Source: Lathyrus oleraceus
Taxonomy: Eukaryota > Streptophyta > Magnoliopsida > Fabales > Fabaceae
Length of the DNA stretch: 64,000 bases
Direction: 5' to 3'
NCBI RefSeq assembly: GCF_024323335.1
Contig: NC_066583.1
Coordinates: forward strand, 275,425,416 to 275,489,415
Shown here one piece after another: positions 49,470 to 60,711 of this stretch (position 1 is its first letter; every line of letters begins with the position of its first letter). The notes beneath the pieces were generated by a model. It was not told where the DNA came from. It saw only the letters and a program-made list of their open reading frames with translations, and searched no databases. A program made the translations under genes and the position numbers.

Positions 49470-49860
49470 GGACAATTGTAAGACCATTCATTGGCCATTG
49501 TTCCTATGATATGGAAGTGAGTATAAGATCATTTTATTGGCCACTCATCTTCTCTTTGCTTGATGCATTTGTTTGTTGTATGTGAGGATGCAATTGTAAG
49601 TCCATGTAATTTGGCATTTGTTTTCCTATGATCATATGTTGGAGGTTAGAGTATGCCCAGATAGATTGGCATCTGACATCCAAGTGTTTGCTTTGTTATG
49701 TTGGAGATTGGTATAAGCCCAGATAGATTGGCATCCGGTATCCACTTTTTATTTCTTTGTTGAGGAGATTGGTATAAGTCAATAGAGTGGCCTTTGATAT
49801 CCAGTTTTGTTTTAGGAGATTGGTATAAGTCCAGTGATTGGCATCCGGTATCCGTTTTTT
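49470..49860 (+). repeat. Tandem block in D LTR, about six units
   Basis: Units carry GGAGATTGGTATAAG, then CCAG, then ATTGGCATCCGGTATCC in more or less diverged form, and are related to the four units at 9785-9995 in A. Confidence 0.65.
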
Positions 49861-50482
49861 GTTGACTTTCTTCTTTTGTTTGCTTTTGCGTTATTACTCA
49901 TTGCCTATTCCAAAGGACACACTTGAGTCATGTTCTATATGATTTCAAGAGGTGAACCTTCTAGGATGTTTTACACTCCATCTTCATCCGTTCATCCCTC
50001 CTTGTCCTAAACCTTTTCACACATTGCTTTCAAAACTTGAGATAAATATTGTGCAAACATCTTCATGCTTTCAAATTAGAAACCTGGACCCTAAGTCCTT
50101 GACTTTTCAAACTCCATTTCATAATACTTCTTTTGAATTAATCTTAATCATACTTTGACCCTCCTTTTGTGAATAATCATAATCAATTAACTTCACCCAT
50201 TCAATTGTTTTGTGGCTTTGTCCATTCTTGTTAAGTTTTCATGCATTAGCCATAGGTTTGATTTATCCTAGTTGGTTGATGTTAATCTCACCTATTTGTC
50301 CTTAGTTGATTGAATTGTAAGTCTTCCTTGCTTATTATAGGGTTAACCCCTCACTAGCAAGTTGAAGCTTTTCTCACATGGTGGACTTGTTGTTTCATAA
50401 GGTTGAGTTTTCTCCTGTGGATAACGTAAGACCTTAGGGCTTGTGTTTAAAATTGAATCCACTAACTTTTGGAAATCTTTTA

Positions 50483-50549
50483 GCCGAACTACGGCGTTTT
50501 GATCCTTTACCTTTTATGGAAAGGTACGTAGGCAACGGGTTCATCCGTT
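50483..50549 (+). promoter_or_regulatory. TACGTAGGCA two-hairpin module in D LTR
   Basis: GCCGAACTACGG, spacer, GATCCTTT, then hairpin 1 (CCTTT 50504-50508 with AAAGG 50520-50524), core TACGTAGGCA (50525-50534), and hairpin 2 (AACGG 50534-50538 with CCGTT 50545-50549). Stem sequences differ from those in A and B but pair. Confidence 0.65.
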
Positions 50550-50902
50550 CAAACACAAAAACAATAAAAATTGTATATTCTTTTCTCATCATCCCATTCA
50601 TGTTTGCACAATAAATATTTCAAAACAAATAACATTTCAGTACAACAAGTGTGAAAAGGGCTCCCTAGGAGTACCTAGGACGTTTTGGGTGCCTAACACC
50701 TTTCCATTGCGTAATTTACCCCTTACCCAGACTCTCTGATCTTTTCATTAGTTTTCTATGTGTAAAACTTCTTAGGCTTTTGTTCGCTTTTTAGCCAATC
50801 CTTTGGATAAATAAAAGTGCGGTGGCGACTCGATTCATTGTATGCTTTGCTTTTGATTTAATCAATAAATCATATAGCGACGAATACACCGCTACAGAAA
50901 AG

Positions 50903-50920
50903 TGGCGACTCTGCTGGGGA
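50903..50920 (+). promoter_or_regulatory. Primer-binding site of D (tRNA-Arg)
   Basis: TGGCGACTCTGCTGGGGA is complementary to the tRNA-Arg 3' end, six bases after the LTR. It differs from B's site by one base. Confidence 0.88.
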
Positions 50921-51917
50921 AAACAAAACAATCCTTGGTGGTATTGCCTACTTTTCACCCTTGTTGTGTGCTATATTGTTATTTGTTATATGACATATTT
51001 TTGTACAATTTGGGATAACTGTATTGATTGTAATGTTTGAATTGCTTGATATACAATTGCTGTTTGCTTTGGTGATCTCTGTGAGATGAGTTCTGTACCC
51101 GAACTCGAGTGCACTCTAGGATAGGAGAATGGCATAGTCTTGTTGACTGGTGTGGAGTATTCCTTAGCCAGTTGACTTGCGAGTCCATTCACTTGGTGGA
51201 GGTCATGTTGGATTAATAATGTCACACAAGTTATTTGTGGTTAGGCATTATTCTTTTAATCATGTGCCGCAGAAGCCAAGGACCGTAGTTTACCAAGCCC
51301 ATCTTGGCCTATTTTTAGGACGTAGTGCGGAGGTCGTTCAGATGTAAGTTCTGATGCGATTGTTACGCGATACTACACTCATAAGAGTTTCTCTTGAGAA
51401 TATTTTTGGAATACGAGTATTCGTTCCTCCGATAATATTCGAAAGATGGAACGATGATTATGGGAACCTCTGGTAGAACATGTCTGGCAGGTTTAAACCC
51501 TAGTACACTCCCTTTGGGTGGTTCTTAACCGAGACTCCATGCTCGTGACTCTTAGCAAACCCGTGATTCGTGGTTGAGTCGTTCAGACAACCTTAATATC
51601 AATGGAACCTGGGCGTTGATCAGGTATAAAACCTAAATCCCCCCAAACGGATGGTTGATATTAAGGATGTTCGAGCCGGTTCACGTACCGTTAATATCAA
51701 TGGAACTTGGGTGTCGATAAGGTGAAAACCTAAATCCACCAAAATGGATGATTGATATTAGGGATACAATGAGCTTTCCCATGACCTTTGTTTGGTGTGA
51801 CTTGTTTGATCCTTGAGTGTGATTGTTGCATTCATGCATTCATCTGCACTTCATGTCATCAGAAAAAAAGAAAATTTTCAAGGAACTTAAAAGGGTTTAT
51901 TTGCAAAATTTTCAGAC
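50921..51917 (+). other. Leader of D
   Basis: Untranslated, homologous in blocks to the B leader. It carries two tandem conserved hairpins (51591-51666 and 51691-51761). Confidence 0.7.
51591..51761 (+). promoter_or_regulatory. Two tandem conserved leader hairpins (D)
   Basis: Copy 1 has arms CCTTAATATCAA (51591-51602) and TTGATATTAAGG (51655-51666), 76 nt overall. Copy 2 has arms TTAATATCAA (51691-51700) and TTGATATTA (51752-51760). Loops share TGGGxGTxGATxAGGT and ACCTAAATCC. B has a single copy with identical arms and span. Confidence 0.65.
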
Positions 51918-53366
51918 ATGGAAAGACCAAAAAGGCATACGAAGAAGTACAGCTTTAGACAGCCCGATGTAAAAGAGCTAAGGAATCTGACATCTTATGT
52001 ATTAGATCCCTTGGGTTTCAAAGCTCGCTATGGGAAGCTTCTACCTCTGTTGACTACTCAGGTCGATGAAGGGTTGATGAGTACTCTAGCCCAGTTTTAT
52101 GATCCTCTGTATCATTGCTTTTCATTTCCGGACTTCCAGCTGTTGCCAACTTTGGAGGAGTATTCTCACGTTATTGGGATCCCGATTCTGGATCAAGTGC
52201 CGTTCAGTGGCCTAGAGAGTATTCCGACTGCTCGAGAGATTGCCAATTTGTTGCACATAGATGAATATTTGATTAGGGCTAATCTGACTACCAAAGGCGG
52301 AATTCAGGGTTTTCCTTCCGAGTTCCTCATTGCTCAAGCTACCTTTTATGGGAAGGCCATGAGTGAGGATGCCTTTGAGGCTTTGTTTGTGCTGCTCATC
52401 TATGGATTAGTGTTATTTCCCAACTTCGACAAGTTCGTGGACATGAACGCCATTAGGATCTTCTCAGTTCTTAATCTTGTTCCGACTTTGTTGGGCGATG
52501 CTTATGTCTCTTTGCATCTGAGGAATGCAAAGGGTGGAGGAGTTATTGTCTGCTGTCTACCTTTGCTATACAAGTGGTTTATTTCGCACTTGCCGTAGAC
52601 AGTTGCTTTCAAGGAGAACAAGGGATGTCTATGTTAGTCTCAGAGACTTATGTCTCTCACTAATGATGATATCACTTGGTATGATCGCGTGTATGATACC
52701 GTCCAAATCATTGACTATTGTGGTGAATTCCCTAATGTGCCTCTTCTTGGCACATGTGGTGGGATCAGCTACAATCCCATTCTCGCACGACGTCAGCTTG
52801 GGTTCCCCCTAAAGGATAAACCTCATAACATTCTGTTAGAAGGTGTGTTCTTCCAGGAGGGTAAAGATCCCCAAGGCCTGAAAGCCAGATTTGTCCGTGC
52901 TTGGCGCAGTATTCACAAGAAGAGTAGGAACGAGTTGGGTCCAAAGAACTGCATTGCTTTGGAGCCATACACCTCTTGGGTCAGACAGAGAGTTGCCGTG
53001 TACTTGATGCCATATGATCACCCGAGACCTACACCGTTGGATGTGGCTGGGCCTTCAACCCTCCCTACCCAATGTGTAGAGGAGTTGAGAGAAGAAGACC
53101 TTTCACATGCTTGGATCCGTGAAAGAGAAGAATTGCTTCAGTAGCTTAAGGAGAAGGACGCTATGATTGAGTTCCTCGAGCATCGAGTGAATGACGATCC
53201 GAACGACACTTGGACCTCTCTGCTTCCTCAGTCTTCCAAGTTCTGGAAGAGGAAGTATGATCGACTTGCAAAGGAGAAAGCAGACATGGAAGCGGCCTAT
53301 GAGAGAGAGATCAAGAAGCTGTGTACTTCTCGTCTTCCAGCATCCCGAGCTTCTAGGGATCCATAG
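51918..53366 (+). pseudogene. Ogre ORF1 (plant-mobile-domain-like), three nonsense codons
   Basis: It starts MERPKRHTKKYSF. Hallmarks are LLPTLEEYSHVIGIPI and QATFYGKAMSEDAFEALFVLLIYGLVLFP, then RLMSLTNDDITWYD, RRQLGFPL and RFVRAWRSIHKKSR, the plant mobile domain type of sequence that distinguishes Ogre ORF1. The C-terminus is charged and likely coiled-coil (KFWKRKYDRLAKEKADMEAAYE). In-frame stops are TAG 52596-52598, TAG 52635-52637 and TAG 53142-53144; the frame is otherwise continuous for 482 codons. The role of ORF1 in Ogre is not established. No frameshift is seen, so inactivation is by point mutation only. Confidence 0.9.
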
Positions 53367-53667
53367 GATGTTTATTTCCCTTTTCTCTTTGTAATGATCA
53401 AAAATGCTGTACTTCTTTGTCTCGATATATTGAATGAGATATTTTCCGTGAGAAATTAGAATGCTTTAACTATTCAAAATATTGCAAATAATACTCTAAG
53501 GGTTCCTTGAAAATAAACAAAGCATCTGCACAAGCATTTCATGCATCATTTTCGCATAAGCAGGTACCCTTTGTTTCTGGTCTTCTTGTCCTAACTCTGT
53601 GTTCTTCATTTATTTTGAAGACAAGCTGACTCACCGGTATTATACTCGAGTCAATTCTGCAAGAGTC
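53367..53667 (+). other. ORF1-gag spacer with a conserved gag-like extension
   Basis: A pyrimidine-rich tract ends in TTTTGAAG (53613-53620). After it the gag frame is open and reads DKLTHRYYTR up to the gag ATG at 53668. B has KQVHRYSTK at the matching place, so coding may begin upstream of the ATG, possibly by splicing. Confidence 0.4.
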
Positions 53668-56600
53668 ATGGAGAAGCTAGAACAAGAGAACAGAGAACTG
53701 AAAGAAGAGGTCGCTAGACTTGGCGCTTTGATGGAGCAACTCCTCGCTGCTCAAAATCATCCTGCTCAACCGCCTGCAACTCCTACCCAGAGGACAGTCA
53801 TCTCAGAGGTCGTCGCTTCGACTGTGCCAGTCAGTGCTCATCATGTGCCCGATGCTATGCCAGCCGGGTTCCCTTGAGGAATGCCTCCAGGTTTTATGCC
53901 TGATCGGCCTGCTCCAACTTTTGCTCACATGCCGGCATCTAGTCCGGTCCCTGTTGCCACCCCTCCTGTCGTGCATACCATGCCAAGGGTAGACGACACC
54001 ATCTATCACTCCGAGCCGTCTGAGGGCCCGGACGTTAATGAAAAGATGGACGCCATGAACGACCAATTCCTTGAGCTGAGAAAGGAATTGAGGACTCTTC
54101 GAGGTAAAGATTTGTTCGGCAAGTCTACTGCCGAGTTGTGCCTTGTTCCCGGTGTGAAGATACCGATTAAATTCAAAGTACCTGACTTTGAAAAGTATAA
54201 AGGGAACACCTGTCCACTCGCTCACCTGGTCATGTACGCCAGGAAGATGTCTACCCAAACTGATAATGATCAGCTGTTGATTCATTATTTTCAAGACAGC
54301 CTGTCCGGTGCTGCACTTAGATGGTACATGAATCTGGACAGTGTTAATATTCGATCCTTCAAAGATCTTGGCGAAGCTTTCGTCAAGTAGTATAAATACA
54401 ATGTTGATATGGCGCCTGACCGTGATCAACTCAGGGCCATGTCTCAAAAGGATAAGGAGACATTCAAGGAGTACGCCCAGAGGTGGCGAGAGCTGGCAGC
54501 TCAGATTACTCCACCGCTGGAGGAGAAAGAAATGACCAAGATCTTCTTGAAGACTCTTGGCTCATTCTATTATGAGCGGATGGTAGCAAGCGCTCCCTCT
54601 GATTTCACCGAGATGGTGAACATGGGGATGCGTCTTGAGGAAGGTGTCCGTGAGGGACGATTGGCGAAAGATGAGAGCTCTTCTTCTAAACGATATGGGG
54701 CATTTAAGAGGAAGGATGGGGAAGCACATGCTGTGCAATCCCATCCCAAGCACAGAAGACCCTCTGTTCAGAGGAAGCCTGCACGTCGTGCCGGTCATCA
54801 GCACCAGGTGGCTCATATAGCACCTGTCTTCAAAGACAATGCTCAGCAACATCAGCAATATCAGCATCAGCAACAATATCAACAACCTCAGTATCAGCAA
54901 CAACATCGTCCACAGCAACAGGCTTACCAGCCTCGTGGAAGTACAACCAATCAAGCTAACTTGAGTTATGATAGGAAGAAGATCAGCTTCGATCCAATTC
55001 CTATGACATATGCAGAGCTTTATCCTTCCTTGTTGGAGAGGAAATTGGTTTCTCCCAGGGATCCTCCTGCCATTCCTGCAAATCCACAGTGGTGGTATAA
55101 ACCAGATCAGCATTGTGTTTACCATTCCGGTGCTCCGGGCCATAACATCGAGAATTGTTACCCACTCAAGACTAAGGTTCAAGACCTTATGAGATGTGGA
55201 ATCTTGAGTTTTGAAGATTCAGGCCCGAATGTCACCAAGAACCCATTGCCTGCGCATGGGAAATCGGTTAATATGGTTCAGGAATGCCTTGGGAAGTACA
55301 AGGTCAGATATGTAAGCCACATTAGACAGTCGTTGGTTGAATTACATCGTTTGCTGTGTCAGTACAGCCACATGGAGCATGACCATGACAAGTGCCGCGT
55401 CTGCTCGGTTAACCGCTTGGGTTGCAATCAGGTACGAAGAGAACTCCAAGAGTTGTTGGATGAAGGTACCATTGAGATTTTGCAGAATCGCAATGTTGAT
55501 GAAGACGAACCTGAGGTTAATGTCATTTCACCAGTGTTCAAGCTGCCAGAGCCTGTTGTTATCCGTTACGATAGCAGCAAGCCGAAGGTTTCCCCTTCTC
55601 TGGTCATTAAGCCTGCAGGCCCTGTGCCCTATTCCTCCGACCGAGCTGTGCCATTCAGATACAACCCTGTTGCTGTGCAAGATGGGGTAGAAGTGCCTTT
55701 ACCTTCAACTTCCGTGACCAACGTCGCTGATGTAAGTGGGTTGACCCGAAGTGGTCGTGTGTTTTCTGCGCCTCCTAAGGTTGTTGCTTCTGATACTGTT
55801 GAGCGTCCTGTAGGGACAGCTGTGAATATTCAGAATCCGGCACGTGATGTTGCCAAACCATCCTCCTCTGTACAAAAAACTCCCGTTTCTTCAGTTGGCC
55901 CGAATGGCATTGTAGATGAAGAATCTGATGAGATGTTGAGGCTCATCAGGAAGAGTGAGTACAACGTTGTAGACCAGCTTCTACAAACGCCATCCAAGAT
56001 TTCCATTCTTTCTCTGCTGCTGAATTCAGAACCCCATAGGGAGGCTCTGCAGAAAGTCTTGGATCTGGCGTATGTTGATCACGACGTCACCATTGAGCAG
56101 TTTGATAGTATTGTTGCAAACATTACCGCTTGCAACACTTTGAGCTTTTGTGACGCTGATCTCCCTGAGGAGGGAAGAGACCACAACATGGCTTTACATA
56201 TCTCCATGAATTGCAAATCTAATGCCATGTCCAACGTGCTAGTGGACACTGGATTATCTCTAAATGTATTGCCAAAAACCACACTCTCCAGATTGTCATA
56301 TCAAGGTCCTCCTATGAGGCAGAGTGGGGTTGTTGTGAAAGCATTCGATGGGTCGCGTAAGACCGTGATTGGGGAGGTTGATCTCCCAATCAAAATTGGA
56401 CCAAGTGATTTCCAAGTTACCTTCCAGGTAATGGATATCCACCCATCTTATAGCTGTCTCTTAGGCAGACCATGGATTCACGAGGCTGGCGCCGTGACAT
56501 CCACCCTACACCAGAAGCTGAAATTTGTCAAAAATAAGAAACTGGTGGTGGTAGGGGGAGAAAAGGCTCTCCTGGTTAGCCACTTGTCTTCTTTCTCATA

Positions 56601-56979
56601 CATTGACGCTGAAGATGAAGTTGGAACGCCATTCCAAGCTTTATCTATTGATGAACCAATTGAGAAGAAGTCTCCATCATTTGCTTCCTACAGTGATGCA
56701 AAGCTGGCCGTTGAGTGTGGTGCAGTTGCTGGTTTAGGGAAGGTGATCGAGCTTGAAGACAATAGATCCCGGGCTGGCATTGGCTACTGTTCTGGGGCAT
56801 ATAATGAGCAAGGTTTGTTCAAGAGTGGAGGATTCATCCATGATGATCAACCTGAGGAGGAAGCTGCTGCTATCTTGGAAGAGGATGCAGAGGACGTGAA
56901 CAATTTCGTTATTCCTGGCGGTGTCTGCCACAATTGGGTCGCTGTAGATGTTCCTACGGTCATCCATAGATCAGAGTAA
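53668..56979 (+). pseudogene. Ogre gag-pro (D), two nonsense codons
   Basis: Begins MEKLEQENRELKEEV, a coiled coil. The gag core has CLVPGVKIPIKFKVPDFEKY and SLSGAALRWYMNL; a Gln-rich segment (54840-54930) follows; the zinc-binding CVYHSGAPGHNIENC lies near 55115; the retropepsin site VDTGLSLNVLP is at 56242-56275 (usual DTGSS, here DTGLS); LLGRPWIH is near 56458. The frame breaks at TGA 53875-53877 (Trp in relatives) and TAG 54388-54390 (Gln in relatives). The remaining 856 codons to TAA 56977-56979 are open. The final codons overlap the predicted donor of the intron. Confidence 0.9.
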
Positions 56980-57248
56980 TTGTTCACTTTGTTTGAAACC
57001 CTTCTCCCATGCCAAAAGGAGAAGTAATGACATTGTTGGCAAAGCATATATACAATGATGTTTTCATTCAATTAATGCATTGTTAAACATTTGTTTTTCC
57101 TTTTGTTTTCACTTTTTGCTTTTTTGCATGAAATCAGTGATCACAAAAAGCCCATAAAAACAAGAATAAAAACAAATTTTTTTCATCTGCATAATGGTTT
57201 GCTTGTTTAAATTCTAAAAGTTTTTCATTAACCAAAATCATTATGCAG
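56976..57248 (+). other. Predicted intron between pro and pol of D (273 bp)
   Basis: The donor GA/GTAATT overlaps the gag-pro stop codon. The acceptor is TTATGCAG/GTTG after a T-rich tract. Splicing removes the TAA and joins TCA-GA to G-TTG-ATC, giving Ser-Glu-Leu-Ile in the pol frame. An intron between ORF2 and ORF3 is known for Ogre elements; these exact sites are inferred from sequence. Confidence 0.75.
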
Positions 57249-60200
57249 GTTGATCCTAAAACCCATTGAACATATTGATCCAACGCCATCTCCCAATTTT
57301 GAATTCCCTGTATTTGAGGCAGAGGAAGATGACGTTGAGGGGATTCCTGATGAGATTACCCGTCTCCTTGAGCACGAAGAGAAGATCATTCAGCCGCATC
57401 TCGAAGACTTGGAAACAGTCAACTTGGGGTCTGAGGATTGTGTTCGTCTGGTGAAGATTGGGGCACTTCTTGAAGGGTCTGTCAAGGAAGATTTGATCAG
57501 CTTGCTACGAGAATATTCAGATATCTTTGCTTGGTCCTATGAAGATATGCCGGGTTTAGATACAGATATTGTGCAACATTTCCTACCTTTGAAGCCTGAG
57601 TGCGTGCCTGTGAAGCAGAAGCTCAGAAGGACTCATCCAGATATGGCAGTGAAGATCAAAGAGGAAGTTCAGAAGCAAATTCATGCGGGGTTTCTGGTGA
57701 CTTCTATATATCCTCAATGGGTGGCCAATATTGTGCCTGTTCCTAAGAAGGACGGAAAAGTCCGTATGTGCGTTGATTATAGAGATTTGAATAAGGCTAG
57801 CCCGAAAGATGATTTTCCTCTACCACACATTGACATGTTGGTAGACAATACAGCTAAATTCAAAGTCTTTTCGTTTATGGACGGATTTTCCGGATATAAT
57901 CAAATCAAGATGGCACCAGAGGATATGGAGAAGACAACATTCATCACACCTTGGGGAACATTCTGTTATCGAGTGATGCCTTTCGGTTTGAAGAACGCCG
58001 GAGCCACGTATCAACGAGCTATGACTACCTTGTTTCATGATATGATGCACAAGGAGATAGAGGTTTATGTTGATGATGTGATTGCTAAGTCCCGAACGGA
58101 AGTTGAGCATATTGAGCATTTGTTGAAGCTTTTTCAGCGTTTGAGGAAGTTTAAACTTCGCCTGAATCCGAACAAGTGTACATTTGGAGTCCGTTCCGGC
58201 AAGTTGTTGGGTTTCATTGTCAGCGTGAGAGGTATTGAAGTTGATCCTGCAAAGGTCAAAGCAATACAAGAGATGCCTGCATCCAAAACTGAGAAGCAAG
58301 TCCGAGGTTTTCTTGGCCGCTTGAATTACATTTCCAGATTTATATCCCACATGACGGCCACATGTGCGCCGATATTCAAGCTCCTCCGGAAAGATCAGTC
58401 TCATGATTGGACCGAGGATTGCCAGAAAGCTTTCGACAGTATCAAAGAATATCTGTCTGAACCTCCGATCTTGTCTCCGCCTGTGGAAGGAAGACCTCTG
58501 ATCATGTATTTGACAGTTCTTGAAGACTCGATGGGTTGTGTACTCGGTCAACAAGATGAATCGGGGAAGAAGGAATTTTCTATATACTACCTCAGTAAGA
58601 AGTTTACTGATTGTGAGTCTCGGTACTCTATGCTTGAGAAGACGTGCTGTGCTTTGGCTTGGGATGCTAAGCGTTTGCGCCAGTACATGATAAATCATAC
58701 AACTTGGTTGATATCCAGAATGGATCCAATTAAGTATATCTTCGAGAAGCCTGCTTTAACTGGGAGGATTGCCCGTTGGCAGATGTTGTTGTCTGAGTAT
58801 GATATTGAGTATCGAGCTCAAAAAGCTATCAAAGGTAGTATCTTGGCTGACCATTTAGCGCACCAGCCGATCGAAGATCATCAGTCTGTTCAATATGACT
58901 TCCCTGATGAGGAAATTCTATATTTGAAGATGAAAGATTGCGATGAGCCTACACTTGATGAAGGTCCGGAACCTGGTTCCAGGTGGACGATGGTGTTTGA
59001 TGGCGCTGTTAATCAATACGGAAATGGAATTGGGGCAGTGATCATTACTCCTCAAGGTTCGCACATTCCGTTTACAGCAAGGCTAACTTTCAAATGCACG
59101 AATAATATGGCGGAGTATGAAGCCTGTATTATGGGACTTAAAGAATGTATTGACTTGAGAATCAAGCATCTTGATGTGTATGGTGATTCGGCCCTGGTTG
59201 TTAATCAGATCAAGGGTGAATGGGAGACGAATCAACCAAGTCTCATACCATACAGAGATTATGCAAGAAGGATTTCAACATTCTTCACAGAAGTTGAATT
59301 TTATCACATTCCTCGAGAGGATAATCAGATGGCAGATGCTCTTGCTACGCTTGCTTCCATGATTGTGGTCAGACGGTGGAATGATGTCCCCAATATTACT
59401 GTGTTGCGTTTGGACATACCAGCTCACATATTTGCGATCGAAGAAGTGAAAGATGACAAGCCTTGGTATTTTGATATCAAGAATTTCCTCCAGAACCAGG
59501 TCTACCCGCCTGGGGCATCTGTGAAGGATAGGAAAACTTTGAGAAGGTTGTCAGGCAGTTTCTACCTCAGTGGTGAAGTGCTGTATAAGAGAAATTTTGA
59601 TATGGTTTTGCTCAGATGCGTGGATAGACACGAAGCAAACCTGTTGATGACTGAGGTCCATGAGGGTTCATTTGGTACTCATTCCAATGGACATGCCATG
59701 GCTAAAAAGATGTTGAGAGCAGGCTACTATTGGCTGACAATGGAGTCTGACTGTTGCAAGTATGTGAAGAAATGTCACAAGTGTCAAGTTTATGCGGATA
59801 AGATTCATATTCCTCCGACACTTCTGAATGTGATTTCATCACCATGGCCTTTCTCTATGTGGGGAATCGACATGATCGGCATGATTGAGCCGAAAGCGTC
59901 CAACGGACACAGGTTTATTCTCGTAGCAATTGATTACTTCACCAAATGGGTTGAAGCCGCTTCTTACGCGAATGTAACCAGGCAGGTGGTTGTGAAGTTT
60001 ATCAAGAACCAGCTGATTTGCCGTTATGGTGTGCCAGAGAGGATCATTACTGATAATGGATCTAATCTGAATAATAAGATGATGGATGAGTTGTGCGCTG
60101 AATTCAAGATTGCACACCATAATTCCTCTCCCTACAGACCTAAGATGAATGGGGCTGTTGAAGCTGCTAATAAGAATATCAAGAAGATTATCCAGAAGAT

Positions 60201-60711
60201 GACTGTCACGTACAAAGATTGGCATGAGATGCTGCCATTTGATTTGCATGGATATCGTACGTCTGTACGCACTTCAACAGGGGCAACCCCTTTCTCTTTT
60301 GTTTATGGCATGGAAGCTGTTCTCCCAGTAGATGTGGAGATCCCATCAATGAGAGTCTTGATGGAAGCCAAGTTGACTGATGCTGAATGGATTCAGAGTC
60401 GTTATGACCAATTGAATTTGATTGAAGAGAAGCGGTTAACTGCCATGTGTCATGGTCAGTTATATCAGCAGAGAATGAAGAAAGCATTCGATAAGAAGGT
60501 CAAGCCTCGTGTGTTCCGAGAAGGTGACCTTGTGCTCAAGAAAGTCTTGTCTTTCGCGCCCGATTCCAGGGGCAAGTGGACTCCAAACTATGAAGGTCCA
60601 TATGTTGTCAAGAGAGCCTTTTCAGGCGGTGCTTTGATGCTTACAACAATGGATGGGGAGGACTTCACTCGTCCTGTGAATTCAGATGCAGTCAAGAAAT
60701 ACTTTGCCTAA
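57249..60711 (+). CDS. Ogre pol: RT, RNase H, archaeal-type RNase H, integrase (uninterrupted)
   Basis: The open frame (TTG at 57250, 1153 codons to TAA) has no ATG at its start, consistent with expression by splicing from gag-pro. Domains: RT about residues 150-330 with CVDYRDLNK, MPFGLKNAGATYQ and YVDD at 273-276; RNase H about 415-540; second RNase H about 575-705 (MVFDGAVN, NNMAEYEA, DNQMADALA); integrase zinc region near 800-850 (H, then CHKCQVY); catalytic core D874, D935, E971 with the classic 35-residue spacing; C-terminal GPYVVKRAF. All visible catalytic residues are present. It lies downstream of damaged ORF1 and gag, so a full-length product from this copy is unlikely. Confidence 0.95.

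Larger units (their letters stand above)
45428..50896 (+). repeat. 5' LTR of D (5469 bp)
   Basis: It starts TGTAAGACCCC and ends CACCGCTACA, six bases before the primer site. It shares blocks with the A LTR throughout. All small ORFs in it appear non-coding. Confidence 0.9.

Noticed and set aside
53803..54447. 214-codon ORF on the - strand
   Set aside because: Antisense shadow of D gag.
57820..58698. 292-codon ORF on the - strand
   Set aside because: Antisense of the RT domain of the D pol; its length is a by-product of codon bias.
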